In this document: positions 10,911 through 19,722 of the stretch, in pieces
Layout of the letters: each line of letters opens with the position of its first letter
How positions within the stretch are numbered: position 1 is the stretch's first letter
Source: Parapedobacter sp964498395
Lineage (GTDB): Bacteria; Bacteroidota; Bacteroidia; Sphingobacteriales; Sphingobacteriaceae
Assembly (NCBI GenBank): GCA_964498395.1
Contig: CAZCHE010000003.1
Coordinates: forward strand, 310,001-374,000
Direction of reading: 5' to 3'
Length of the DNA stretch: 64,000 nt
The notes under the pieces: generated by a model
Databases searched by the model: none
Told to the model about the DNA's origin: nothing
Seen by the model: only the letters and a program-made list of their open reading frames with translations
Made by a program: the position numbers and the translations under genes

Positions 10911-11479
10911 GATAGTGGGTTTACAGCCGAGAGAACCTGATTTTTGCTTAAGTTTGTGAATAGCGTAAGCCAATAATGCATTCATATGACGCCAGTAGTT
11001 GCAAAGCGGGAAATGAAAAACACGACAACCTAGCAGGTTATACCACCCTCATTGCGTGCGTTTTGATGTGATGTGGCCCTATGTCATTCATATTATTCAC
11101 GCTGATGAAACAAAAAAAGCAGAATAGAAACCTTATATTAGCAACAGGCAAGCTGTTTAACAGGCTGCTCGCTGCCAATTTACTAGGAATTTGAGGGCGT
11201 GATGTGGCCGGGGTTGTTTATCCAATCTCCATGGTAGCCACTGATGAACGACATAACGTTGAAAATATACCGAAACCGAGGAACCACAATGAAGCAATTG
11301 CGCATACGATATTAACCAACGATGAACCGACGTGTGCCGCAGCATACGCCATCGATAGCGGTAACGAAGGACTTGATAAAGCATGGTTAGCGAAGAGTGG
11401 GAATTTTCGCCGGCCTGTTCTTAAATGGATTTGTATAGCGATTCAATTAACTATTTATTGTTTAAACACCTACCAACTA

Positions 11480-13984
11480 ATGAAAACTTACCTACAAGCC
11501 GGCTTCGATAAGCTAAAAATCCGGGTACTGAATAAATCCGGAATTAGGCAGATTGTACCCGCTGATTGTTACCGACTAGCCTTGGAAATCAAGGCCGAAA
11601 CAGGCATGAGTGTTAGTGAAACGACCCTAAAACGGGTATTTGGCTTTGCTTCCTCCGTGCACCAACCGTCTACCTATACCCTTAACGCGCTTGCCGAATA
11701 TTGTGGATTTACGAGTTGGGAAGACTTCTATACCGATGTTGAGCAAGAGAAATTGCAGGGCCTGCAACAGCAAACGTGGGGCAAGGTGACGCTGAACGCC
11801 ACGAAAATCAGTCTATTTAACATCCAAAGCAACAAATACAAATGCGGAATCCCATACCATTTAACGATCGACCGCGAGCCGCTAGATCGCTTCATCGAGC
11901 ACTTCCACCAAAGTGGCGCAACCGTGGGCATACTCAGTGGCGCGGCTGGGCATGGAAAAACCATCGCCATCTCACGTTGGGTAGAGAAACAAATCAGCCA
12001 AGGCCACACCGGCACTAACCATGATATCTATCTCTTCACCAACAGCCTTTCGCTATTGCAAGGCACGGCATTCGGGTACCACAGTAACCGATGGCTTGCC
12101 CACCTCCTTGGGTTCGATAGCAGCGAACTCCTCGATCGCTTCATGGAAGACCACCAGCACACTGCCCATGGAAATTTTTACCTCATCATCGACGAGTTAC
12201 ACAGCAATTTGTTAGCCGACAGGCAGTTCCACACCGTCATCAGCCAATTTATCGAAATGGTCTCCCATTTTGCGCAGTATCAATGGTTCCGTGTCATCTT
12301 GGTTTTGCGCACGATAACGCTGCGCAACTACGAAAGCCTTTTCAAGGACACCATCATCAACCCGCAATGGTTTTCGGTATTGAGTGGTGAAAGAGGACGT
12401 AAATGGGCCAATATGCCTGCCTTCTCCAATGCAGAACTACTTCAGTTGACACGCAACATCAATGGGAAAATCGAGCCCTATCACCTGACACAAGCAAATA
12501 AACAGGTTATTGAAATGCCGTTGTTCTTCCAATACTACCATGAACTCTACGGCGAAAAATTGAATCCAAGCCAGCTAACACCATTTGACGAATACCTGAT
12601 TATCACTCAATACTTAAAGAAAAAAGTGTTTAACGGTATCAATACCATGGCCAAACAAGCATTGATGGAAGAGCTCGCCGATTTAGTCGATGAGGTCGGC
12701 GGTACCCTTCGCATCAGCAAAAGGCAGGCTTACCACTCCATCAAGCAGCACCGTGCGGCCTATAACGATTTACTCTATTTGGGCATACTGCAGGAAACGG
12801 GTAGCGGACTGGAGGTGAGGCAACACACGACGATCCAGTTCCAGTCGGCAACCGTTGCGTCCTATTTCATCGCCCTCCGGCGATTCAATAGGCAACAGGA
12901 ACCCGATGAGCTTATCCGGGAATTGGATGAATCCCCGATGAACAAGCAGACCAAAATCAATCAACTGAAATGGTTGCTGTTATTCTATATCGAATGTGGC
13001 GACTTGCGATTGGTCAACCGATTTGGTGATATCCCCTTTACGAAAGACCACCGATTCGAGGTTGTCGCATTCATTTGCGACGGGCTTGAAAAACTGGGAA
13101 GGAATCACCCTAATGTGCATGACGAACTCAATCGCACACTTTACAATAGCCCGTTCGTAGAATTTGCGTTAAATCACAGCTGTTTCCAAGCGGAGTATGA
13201 AACGAACCTGACCAAACTCCTGGCCTTCGATTTATCTGATACGTACGAAGTCGTGCTCCGCAGCAAGGTTGCGGTCATTTCACTCCTAAAATGGGATGAA
13301 GATGCCTTGATCCAACAATTGGATAGGCTCTCGGCTATTCCTCCTGAGGTCTACGTTGGATTCGTGGCCAATCCATGCCGCATACTTTCCTACCTCTATC
13401 AATTTTTCAAGGGAAAGCCAATCGATCACGCCGCGGCCTATGAATTGAATAACCTCACTCATCGCCTACAGCTAGTAAACGAATCCGTGGCCAACGATCT
13501 GTTTGATATTCTCCTCTTCTTATTGGTGAAGACATCCGGCAACTTAGACATCGCCTTTGCCTACCGAGATATTCTGCGCCGACGCTTGGAGAAGATCAAC
13601 CCTGCAAACACATTCGAGGCAGATTTTACCTCCATGGTGTATGCGCTTTATCTACTTGAGTGTGGCGAAACAGCTAAAGCAGCTTCATATGTATCCCAGC
13701 ATTCACCGAGGTCACTTGATAACCTAACGTACCGATTATTACACATCATCTTCCATATTCAGCTTGGAAAACTCAATGGCGGAGCCTACCAGCATCTAGG
13801 ACACCGCGCCATCGCGATTTGCGAGACCCATGGTTTCAAATTACTCGAAGCATACGTCCGAATCCTCATACTTGAGGAACTACCGGAAGAAGAGCAATTA
13901 CAACATATCAACACCTTGAAATTCCAATTTGCCACATTGGGCTATAAGATACAGTTAGGGCCGCTAGCAAAGAAGTATGGCTGA
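11480..13984 (+). CDS. STAND-like P-loop ATPase with DNA-binding-like N-terminus
   Basis: The protein has 834 residues from ATG 11480; the GTG at 11204 would add 92 residues that look non-coding. Residues about 8-85 look like a helical helix-turn-helix-type domain (blocks SETTLKRVFGF and TLNALAEYCGFTSWEDF). Walker A GAAGHGKT lies at about 154-161 and a Walker B FYLIIDE near D238-E239. A winged-helix-like part follows (RQAYHSIKQ, then LLYLGILQE). The C-terminal half is helical and TPR-like. This order matches signal-transduction ATPases (STAND). It stands head to head with the giant adhesin, so a role as its regulator is a reasonable inference. The exact family is not recognised, and no other partner gene is adjacent. 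Confidence 0.7.
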   Translation: MKTYLQAGFDKLKIRVLNKSGIRQIVPADCYRLALEIKAETGMSVSETTLKRVFGFASSVHQPSTYTLNALAEYCGFTSWEDFYTDVEQEKLQGLQQQTWGKVTLNATKISLFNIQSNKYKCGIPYHLTIDREPLDRFIEHFHQSGATVGILSGAAGHGKTIAISRWVEKQISQGHTGTNHDIYLFTNSLSLLQGTAFGYHSNRWLAHLLGFDSSELLDRFMEDHQHTAHGNFYLIIDELHSNLLADRQFHTVISQFIEMVSHFAQYQWFRVILVLRTITLRNYESLFKDTIINPQWFSVLSGERGRKWANMPAFSNAELLQLTRNINGKIEPYHLTQANKQVIEMPLFFQYYHELYGEKLNPSQLTPFDEYLIITQYLKKKVFNGINTMAKQALMEELADLVDEVGGTLRISKRQAYHSIKQHRAAYNDLLYLGILQETGSGLEVRQHTTIQFQSATVASYFIALRRFNRQQEPDELIRELDESPMNKQTKINQLKWLLLFYIECGDLRLVNRFGDIPFTKDHRFEVVAFICDGLEKLGRNHPNVHDELNRTLYNSPFVEFALNHSCFQAEYETNLTKLLAFDLSDTYEVVLRSKVAVISLLKWDEDALIQQLDRLSAIPPEVYVGFVANPCRILSYLYQFFKGKPIDHAAAYELNNLTHRLQLVNESVANDLFDILLFLLVKTSGNLDIAFAYRDILRRRLEKINPANTFEADFTSMVYALYLLECGETAKAASYVSQHSPRSLDNLTYRLLHIIFHIQLGKLNGGAYQHLGHRAIAICETHGFKLLEAYVRILILEELPEEEQLQHINTLKFQFATLGYKIQLGPLAKKYG

Positions 13985-14001
13985 GTCGATAGCTGGAGGT
14001 G

Positions 14002-14541
14002 CTAATACGGGATGTTCAATTTTTTGAACACGAAATGCCAAAGCCATATCGGCCCAATGCGTAATAGCTGGAGGAAGTTTCGCGTGGATACGGTATGTCG
14101 CTCCATGCGGCTGCCTACATACAGCAGCCCCAGCGATAAAATCAGCAACAGGGTGGATACCTGCCAAACAGCAGGGCCTCCACCCTGTTCGATATATTCT
14201 AACTGTACGATGAAAAAGCTAAAGATGCCTACGGTAAACAATACGGCATAAGACAACGTAGGCGCTAAGCGCAGGTAATAATACACCATTCCGGCAATGA
14301 AAAACGACCCCCAATTGAGGAAGGTGTCGTAACCATGCTTCTTCAAAAATGCCACTTCGGGAAAGGGAATCATCCAAACCAATCCCAACACAGCAAATGA
14401 AAATATCGGTATGGCTATCACTTGGATCACCCGATTGGTAGGGTGCTGGTATTCCCGTTCGAGGGTTTCAAAATAAATGTCTACCTTCCGCTTTTGTACG
14501 ATTTGTTGCTGTTGCTTTCGGCTTCCGGATTTACGACCCAT
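14002..14541 (-). CDS. DUF962/Mpo1-like small membrane protein
   Basis: This is a 179-residue protein with a basic Gln-rich N-terminus (KQQQQIVQKRK), then YFETLEREYQHPTNRVIQ and several hydrophobic segments (about 45-65, 78-95, 98-120, 125-145). The HPTN-R-IQ-IAIP pattern resembles the DUF962 (Mpo1-like) family, in which yeast Mpo1 acts on 2-hydroxy fatty acids. The second histidine usual in that motif is a glutamine here, so activity is doubtful. It follows rny on the same strand after 69 bp and may be cotranscribed. Family assignment is tentative. Confidence 0.6.
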   Translation of the reverse strand: MGRKSGSRKQQQQIVQKRKVDIYFETLEREYQHPTNRVIQVIAIPIFSFAVLGLVWMIPFPEVAFLKKHGYDTFLNWGSFFIAGMVYYYLRLAPTLSYAVLFTVGIFSFFIVQLEYIEQGGGPAVWQVSTLLLILSLGLLYVGSRMERHTVSTRNFLQLLRIGPIWLWHFVFKKLNIPY

Positions 14542-14547
14542 GCTGAC

Positions 14548-14610
14548 GACTTATGACTTACGGACTTATGACTTACGGACTTAGGGACTTCCTGACTTAT
14601 GACTTCCTGA
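14548..14610 (-). repeat. Purine-rich tandem repeat after the rny stop
   Basis: On the minus strand it reads as repeated AAGTCCGTAAGTCAT units directly after the rny stop codon. It is a looser member of the family at 17136, 19654, 29909, 30609, 50902 and 61019. Confidence 0.55.
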
Positions 14611-16170
14611 CTACTTCGCATAAGAAACCGATCGGGTTTCGCGAATGACAGTCACCTTGATCTGTCCAGGATACGTCATCTCTGTTTGTATACGTGTGGA
14701 TATGTCGGCTGCCAACAATTCAGCTTGCGCATCAGAAACCCGCTCACTTTCTACCACTACACGAAGCTCACGACCCGCCTGTATCGCAAAGGTTTTCTCC
14801 ACACCGGGGTACGAAAGCGCCAGTTCTTCTAACTCCTTTAATCGCTTGATGTAGTTTTCGACCACTTCGCGACGGGCACCAGGGCGTGCACCGGAAATGG
14901 CATCGCAAGCCTGCACGATCGGCGAAATCAGTGAGGTCATCTCAATCTCGTCGTGGTGGGCACCAATGGCATTGCACACTTCGGGATGTTCCTTATACTT
15001 CTCCGCCAACTGCATACCCAAAATAGCGTGTGGCAGTTCGGGGTTATCGTCGGGCACCTTACCGATATCGTGCAGCAGTCCGGCCCGTTTCGCCAATTTC
15101 ACGTTAAGCCCTAACTCGGCTGCCATAGTCGCACTGAAGTTGGCCACTTCTCGAGAGTGTTGCAATAAGTTCTGGCCATAAGACGAGCGGTAACGCATCC
15201 GGCCAACCATGCGAATCAATTCTGGGTGGAGCCCATGTATCCCCAGGTCAATTACCGTACGCTCTCCGATTTCGACGATTTCGTCTTCAATCTGGTTTTT
15301 TGTTTTTGCCACGACCTCCTCGATACGGGCCGGGTGGATACGGCCATCGGTCACCAAGCGGTGGAGGGCCAATCGGGCTATTTCGCGCCGCACAGGATCA
15401 AATCCGGAAAGGATAATCGCTTCCGGTGTATCATCCACGATAATTTCCACACCCGTAGCGGCTTCAAGTGCCCGGATATTCCGTCCCTCGCGTCCGATGA
15501 TCCGCCCTTTGATTTCATCGTTTTCAATATTGAAAATCGACACCGTATTCTCAATGGCACTTTCCGTAGCGGTACGCTGTATGGTTTGGATCACTACTTT
15601 TTTGGCCTCTTTGGTGGCGGTGAGTTTTGCCTCATCCACAATATCCTTAATCTGAATGATCGCCTGCGAGCGAGCTTCCCCTTTCAGGTTCTCCACCAGT
15701 TGGCTTTTGGCCTCCTCGGCCGAAAGCCCTGCGATGGTTTCCAGTTGCTTGATATGCTGTGCCTTAAGCTGCTCTACCTCCTCCTGTTTCTTCTCGTTGA
15801 TCTCGGTGAGACGCTCTAGGTTCTTACGCGTATTTTCCAGCTCTTGCTTTTCTCTATTCAGGTTTTCCAGCTTTTGATTAATGGATTGCTCTTTCTGCCG
15901 GATACCATTTTCACGTTGATTGAGCGTATTGTTCCGCTGGTTCGTCTCCTTTTCATGCTCGCTTTTGAGTTGTAGGAACTTTTCCTTTGCTTCCAGCAGC
16001 CGCTGTTTTTTTGCATGCTCACCCGCCTGCTCGGCTTCTTTGAGAATCTTCTTTGCCTTATTCTGCGCAGCTGCTTCCTGCTTTTTGAACAGAGAACGTA
16101 GGACATAGCGTCCGGCGACCACCCCTAGTGCAAAAGCGACTACTGCTATGATGATGTATAAGATATCCAT
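14611..16170 (-). CDS. rny: Ribonuclease Y
   Basis: This 519-residue endoribonuclease should initiate mRNA decay at the membrane. An N-terminal transmembrane helix (about 3-22) is followed by a long charged coiled coil (about 30-190). A KH domain comes next (GRIIGREGRNIRALEAATG, about 220-240), then an HD domain with HSREVANF and LLHDIGK (about 345-380). Length and order match the family. It lies downstream of the 6S-like RNA and zapA and upstream of the DUF962-like gene. Its stop is directly followed by a repeat of the purine-rich family. Confidence 0.97.
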   Translation of the reverse strand: MDILYIIIAVVAFALGVVAGRYVLRSLFKKQEAAAQNKAKKILKEAEQAGEHAKKQRLLEAKEKFLQLKSEHEKETNQRNNTLNQRENGIRQKEQSINQKLENLNREKQELENTRKNLERLTEINEKKQEEVEQLKAQHIKQLETIAGLSAEEAKSQLVENLKGEARSQAIIQIKDIVDEAKLTATKEAKKVVIQTIQRTATESAIENTVSIFNIENDEIKGRIIGREGRNIRALEAATGVEIIVDDTPEAIILSGFDPVRREIARLALHRLVTDGRIHPARIEEVVAKTKNQIEDEIVEIGERTVIDLGIHGLHPELIRMVGRMRYRSSYGQNLLQHSREVANFSATMAAELGLNVKLAKRAGLLHDIGKVPDDNPELPHAILGMQLAEKYKEHPEVCNAIGAHHDEIEMTSLISPIVQACDAISGARPGARREVVENYIKRLKELEELALSYPGVEKTFAIQAGRELRVVVESERVSDAQAELLAADISTRIQTEMTYPGQIKVTVIRETRSVSYAK

Positions 16171-16247
16171 ATAATTGTTATTTCCGTTTGTTTAGTTATT
16201 CGTCCACAAGCTGTTTTCCCAAGGTTGGCCTGTTGCGCACCAACCAT

Positions 16248-16417
16248 AAAAAAACCGCAATTAAATTAATCAGGTCTCATGTATTAAAAACTTCTCTACA
16301 CAGGATTAGCGTATTGATCATGACCAGATGGCATCAGCAAAATGGCCTACATCTCATTTACGCTTGTGATATTGAAGCGTTAAGTTTTAAATAGTGAAAC
16401 CCGAATTTAACTGCGGT
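16248..16417 (-). ncRNA. ssrS: Candidate 6S RNA
   Basis: The minus strand between zapA and rny folds into one long interrupted hairpin of about 170 nt. The ends pair over 14 bp: ACCGCAGTTAAATT (16417-16404) with AATTTAATTGCGGT (16267-16254). This continues with CGGGTTTCA/TGAGACCTG. A 7-bp helix (AAAACTT/AAGTTTT) leads to an asymmetric central bubble (13 against 5 nt). Apical helices follow (CAC/GTG, AGCGTA/TACGCT, ATGA/TCAT, GAT/ATC, GGC/GCC). A T7 run at 16254-16248 follows the closing stem. Bubble, length and position beside zapA all match 6S RNA as known from E. coli (zapA-ssrS). Within the bubble ACGCTT and AAGCGT could form the alternative hairpin used on refolding. I had no model search. 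Confidence 0.7.
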
Positions 16418-16453
16418 AAATTCGTTTTTTAAGCTCTAAAATAGTCAAGAACG

Positions 16454-16744
16454 TTATTTATTAAAGAATTCGGTCAACATGCCGTCCAGTTCATTCACCG
16501 CCTTTGCCAGCCCCACTTCATCTGCATCGGTCTTCTTTTCGGCTTTCAACATACCTGTCGCGTAGTGAAGTACACACATCGACAATAGGTCCTGCTTGTC
16601 TCTTACTGCATAATTGTCCTGAAATTCTTTAATCCTGTCGTTTATCAACTTAGCTGCTCGCCGAATCACTTCCTCCTCCTCCATATCGACCCGTAAGGGG
16701 TAAATCCGGTCTGCAATGTTTATTTTTATGGAAATTTCTCCCAT
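16454..16744 (-). CDS. zapA: Cell division protein ZapA
   Basis: This 96-residue protein should bind and crosslink FtsZ filaments. The N-terminal beta part (ISIKINIADRIYPLRVD) and the following helix (EVIRRAAKLINDRIKEF) are typical, with a C-terminal helix rich in charged residues. It lies in the minus-strand group pheT, coiled-coil gene, zapA, 6S-like RNA, rny. The 32-bp gap to the upstream gene suggests one transcript. Confidence 0.9.
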   Translation of the reverse strand: MGEISIKINIADRIYPLRVDMEEEEVIRRAAKLINDRIKEFQDNYAVRDKQDLLSMCVLHYATGMLKAEKKTDADEVGLAKAVNELDGMLTEFFNK

Positions 16745-16776
16745 GTTGAGCTAATTCACTATGTATCACGCACCCA

Positions 16777-17085
16777 CTACCTGAGCAATTCAATACATTT
16801 ATCTATTTCCCGCACAAAATCGTTAATTTTTTGTTTTGTGTCAAGTATTTTTTCATTTATTCCGCCCTTGTCGACCTCCACTTCTTCCAAAGAACGCGCC
16901 ACCGCCAGGGCTTTTAGCTTTTCTTCCAGTTGCTTATTTTTATCGCTGCTCGTTTCAAATGCCACATTTAACGACTGCAACTCCAGCTTAAGCAGGTCAT
17001 TCTGTTCCTGCAAAGATATGCACAAATCCAGCAATTTACGCGTGTTTTCGACGATACCGGCTAACTGGGCTGCTACTGATGACAT
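16777..17085 (-). CDS. Small coiled-coil protein between pheT and zapA
   Basis: This 102-residue soluble protein is predicted to be almost wholly helical, with heptad-like leucines (LLDLCISLQEQNDLLKLELQSL) and a charged second half ending in KCIELLR. There is no signal peptide or membrane segment. I know no named family for it. Its place directly upstream of zapA, and its size, make a division-associated role of the ZapB type plausible. That is inference only. Confidence 0.75.
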   Translation of the reverse strand: MSSVAAQLAGIVENTRKLLDLCISLQEQNDLLKLELQSLNVAFETSSDKNKQLEEKLKALAVARSLEEVEVDKGGINEKILDTKQKINDFVREIDKCIELLR

Positions 17086-17135
17086 CTTCTGTTGCTGATT
17101 CGTTTATTTGTTGTTCGCATATTTGCCGATTTGCG

Positions 17136-17180
17136 TCCGTCTTCGGTCTTCCATCTCCAGTCTTCGGACTTCCCATCCTT
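17136..17180 (-). repeat. Purine-rich tandem repeat after the pheT stop
   Basis: In the sense direction it reads GGAAGTCCGAAGACTGGAG and similar units just after the pheT stop, before the coiled-coil gene. The adjoining ccgatttgcgtccg also occurs beside the copy at 19654. Confidence 0.65.
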
Positions 17181-17192
17181 CGAACGGCTAAA

Positions 17193-19592
17193 CTACTTCC
17201 TTACCTCCGCTCCTGTTTCTTTTTCAAAGTTATAAATTAATTTCTTAACAATCGCATCGATTTGCTTGTCATTGAGTGTCTTTTCTTCGTCTTGTAACAC
17301 GAAATACAGTGCATAGGACTTCTTTCCCGCCGGCAGCTTATCACCCTTATACACATCGAATACGTTAACCTGATTCAGTAGTTTGCGCTCTGTTTTCTCA
17401 GCTATGCGCTTTAACGTAGCGAAACTCACGTCGGCATCGATGAGCAAAGACAAGTCTCGCCTTACCGCGGGGAATTTCGAAACCTCCTGATAGGTCACCT
17501 TATGGTTGCGGATGGCTTTAAGCACCAATCCCCAATTGAAATCCGCATAAAACACCTTGCCGTCCACATCAGCCTTGTTGAGGTAGCTTTTGGCAACTTC
17601 ACCAAACGAAACCAGCGCTTTTTCACCCCTACCGTAAGTCAACCCGTATTGATAATATCCTTCGGTAGCGTCTGCCACTTGGTAATCATGGATATGAAGC
17701 CGCTGCAAAAGGGCATCAACCGCCGCCTTTACATCGTAAAAGGATACCGGTTTGCCACTGTGGTTCCACTGCTCGGGGTATTGCTTGCCGGTCAGCGCCA
17801 ACGCGAGGTGCTGCGTTTCCAAGTACCCTTCTTGTTGGAGACGGTACGTGCTGCCAAATTCAAAAAATTTCAGATCAGCGTGTTTCCGCTTCTGGTTGTA
17901 AGCAATGGCCTCCAATGCTGAAAACAATAGGTTTTGCCGCATGGTATCCAAATCGCTACTGAGGGGATTCAATATCCGCACTGCTGTTTCGGGTTCATCC
18001 ACATATGCTAACCGTGTCAACGAATTGGATAAAATCTCGCGAAATCCATTACCAATAAGCAGATCTGCCACTTGGTTTTGGACGACTTCCTTATCGGGTT
18101 TAGACGAGGGCGAAAGCGAAGCCTTGATCTGCCGCTTGATTTCGACATTGTTGTAGCCGTATATGCGCAGTACTTCTTCGGTCACATCCACTTCACGGGT
18201 CACATCTACTTTATAGGGCGGCACCGCTACGGTCAGCATCCCATCAGCCTCCTTGCGCACCTCGATCCCCAATGCCTCAATGATGGCCTTGATTTCAGCT
18301 TCCGGAATGGCTTTACCGATTAGCCGCTGCACGTTGCGATAAGCCACATCAAACACGAAGGGCTGCACCGGAACAGGATATCGATCAGACACGGGAGAAG
18401 ATAAACGACCCCCGGCCACCTCCATGATCAGGAGCGCTGCTCTTTTCAGGGCTAACACGGTGATATCGGGATCCGTTCCGCGTTCGAAGCGGAATGATGC
18501 ATCTGTTTTCAGGCCATGCCTTTTAGACGTTTTCCGTACGGATACCGGGTTGAAGCAGGCGCTTTCCAAAAATACGGAAGTCGTCTGTCCGGTCACACCC
18601 GAGTGTATGCCGCCAAACACCCCGGCAATACATACCGGCTTTTCGGCGTCACAGATCATCAAGTCTTCGGGGTGCAACTCACGTACCACACCATCCAATG
18701 TGGTAAATGACTCTCCCGCCTTGGCTGTTCGCACCACCACGTGGCCACCCGCTAGCTTATCGGCATCGAATGCGTGCAAGGGTTGCCCTAACTCATGTAG
18801 CACATAATTGGTGACATCCACCACGTTGTTGATGGGTCGCACACCGATGGCTGTAAGCCGCTCTTTTATCCAACCGGGCGATTCACCTACTTGCACGCCA
18901 CTGATCGTTACGGAGCTGTACCTTGGGCAAGCATCGGGATTTTCCAATGTCACGGGAAATGCGTGCTCGCTTGCTTCGTCCTGGAATGCGGTCACATCGG
19001 GCAATTGGTATCCGTGGCGCAAAAAAGCAGCGACATCACGCGCTACACCCAAATGGGAGGCAGCATCGGCGCGGTTAGGGGTTAAACCGATCTCAAAAAC
19101 ATGGTCGTCTTGAATGTTAAAAAATTCCTTGGCAAGCCGTCCTACCGGGGCATCATCGGGCAGTACCATGATACCGGAATGTGATGCACCCAACCCAATT
19201 TCGTCCTCCGCACAAATCATCCCTTCGGATACCTCACCCCGGATTTTGGATTTATTGATTTTAAATGGTTCGCCGGTTAACGGATGTACCGTAGTACCCA
19301 CAGTAGCCACCACTACGCGTTGGCCAGCGGCTACATTGGGTGCCCCACACACGATCTGCAAAAGCGCATCGCCCCCCACATCAACGGTCGTAACGCGCAG
19401 CCGGTCAGCATTGGGATGCTGGACACACGTTTTCACCTCACCGATGACCAACCCTTCGAGCCCCCCGGGAATGCTTTGAACCACCTCGAGTGCTTCTACC
19501 TCCAGCCCGATACCGGTCAGGATGTCCGATAGCTCTTCCGGTGTCTTGGTTGTTTGTATAAAATCTTTTAGCCAGTTATAAGAAATGTTCAT
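17193..19592 (-). CDS. pheT: Phenylalanine-tRNA ligase beta subunit
   Basis: This 799-residue subunit works with PheS to charge tRNA-Phe. It has the N-terminal tRNA-binding domain (VIGEVKTCVQHPNADRLRV, about 42-60), the B3/B4 editing part (about 210-400), the B5 domain, the catalytic-like core, and the C-terminal anticodon-binding domain (about 705-799, PAVRRDLSLLID). The ATG at 19592 was chosen because TATCTTTG at 19620-19613 leaves no room for the upstream frame. No pheS is adjacent, which is common in this phylum. Confidence 0.96.
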   Translation of the reverse strand: MNISYNWLKDFIQTTKTPEELSDILTGIGLEVEALEVVQSIPGGLEGLVIGEVKTCVQHPNADRLRVTTVDVGGDALLQIVCGAPNVAAGQRVVVATVGTTVHPLTGEPFKINKSKIRGEVSEGMICAEDEIGLGASHSGIMVLPDDAPVGRLAKEFFNIQDDHVFEIGLTPNRADAASHLGVARDVAAFLRHGYQLPDVTAFQDEASEHAFPVTLENPDACPRYSSVTISGVQVGESPGWIKERLTAIGVRPINNVVDVTNYVLHELGQPLHAFDADKLAGGHVVVRTAKAGESFTTLDGVVRELHPEDLMICDAEKPVCIAGVFGGIHSGVTGQTTSVFLESACFNPVSVRKTSKRHGLKTDASFRFERGTDPDITVLALKRAALLIMEVAGGRLSSPVSDRYPVPVQPFVFDVAYRNVQRLIGKAIPEAEIKAIIEALGIEVRKEADGMLTVAVPPYKVDVTREVDVTEEVLRIYGYNNVEIKRQIKASLSPSSKPDKEVVQNQVADLLIGNGFREILSNSLTRLAYVDEPETAVRILNPLSSDLDTMRQNLLFSALEAIAYNQKRKHADLKFFEFGSTYRLQQEGYLETQHLALALTGKQYPEQWNHSGKPVSFYDVKAAVDALLQRLHIHDYQVADATEGYYQYGLTYGRGEKALVSFGEVAKSYLNKADVDGKVFYADFNWGLVLKAIRNHKVTYQEVSKFPAVRRDLSLLIDADVSFATLKRIAEKTERKLLNQVNVFDVYKGDKLPAGKKSYALYFVLQDEEKTLNDKQIDAIVKKLIYNFEKETGAEVRK

Positions 19593-19612
19593 GCCTGTTT
19601 TCGGAATTTGTG

Positions 19613-19620
19613 CAAAGATA
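19613..19620 (-). promoter_or_regulatory. Promoter -7 element of pheT (TATCTTTG)
   Basis: Exact TAnnTTTG match on the minus strand, 20 bp upstream of ATG 19592. It decides the pheT start and probably drives pheT, the coiled-coil gene and zapA. Confidence 0.65.
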
Positions 19621-19653
19621 GCATTTTCGTGGATTCGCTGATTCACCGATTTG

Positions 19654-19722
19654 CGTCCGACTCCGGTCTTCCGTCTTCCGTCTCCGGTCTTCCGACTTCC
19701 GACTTCCGTCTCCCGCCCTCCG
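19654..19722 (-). repeat. Purine-rich tandem repeat abutting the radC stop
   Basis: The sense strand carries repeated GGAAGTCGGAAGACCGGAG units directly after the radC stop codon at 19723. Units are 7-14 bp and degenerate. Confidence 0.7.

Larger units (their letters stand above)
10462..11479. other. 1,018-bp divergent intergenic region
   Basis: It separates the giant adhesin (minus) from the ATPase gene (plus). It holds the adhesin promoter and ATGAAC-type repeats (10836-10910), which leaves a 5' leader of about 370 nt for the adhesin. The remaining sequence has only short unconvincing frames. An upstream GTG at 11204 could extend the ATPase frame, but the added stretch has no recognisable character. 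Confidence 0.6.

Noticed and set aside
11204..11479. N-terminal extension of the ATPase from GTG 11204
   Set aside because: The added 92 residues look like translated non-coding sequence, and a good domain start follows ATG 11480.
16404..16426. The CGAATTTA/TAAATTCG hairpin as a simple zapA terminator
   Set aside because: No T-run follows on the minus strand, and the same bases form the closing stem of the 6S-like RNA. It may be an alternative fold.
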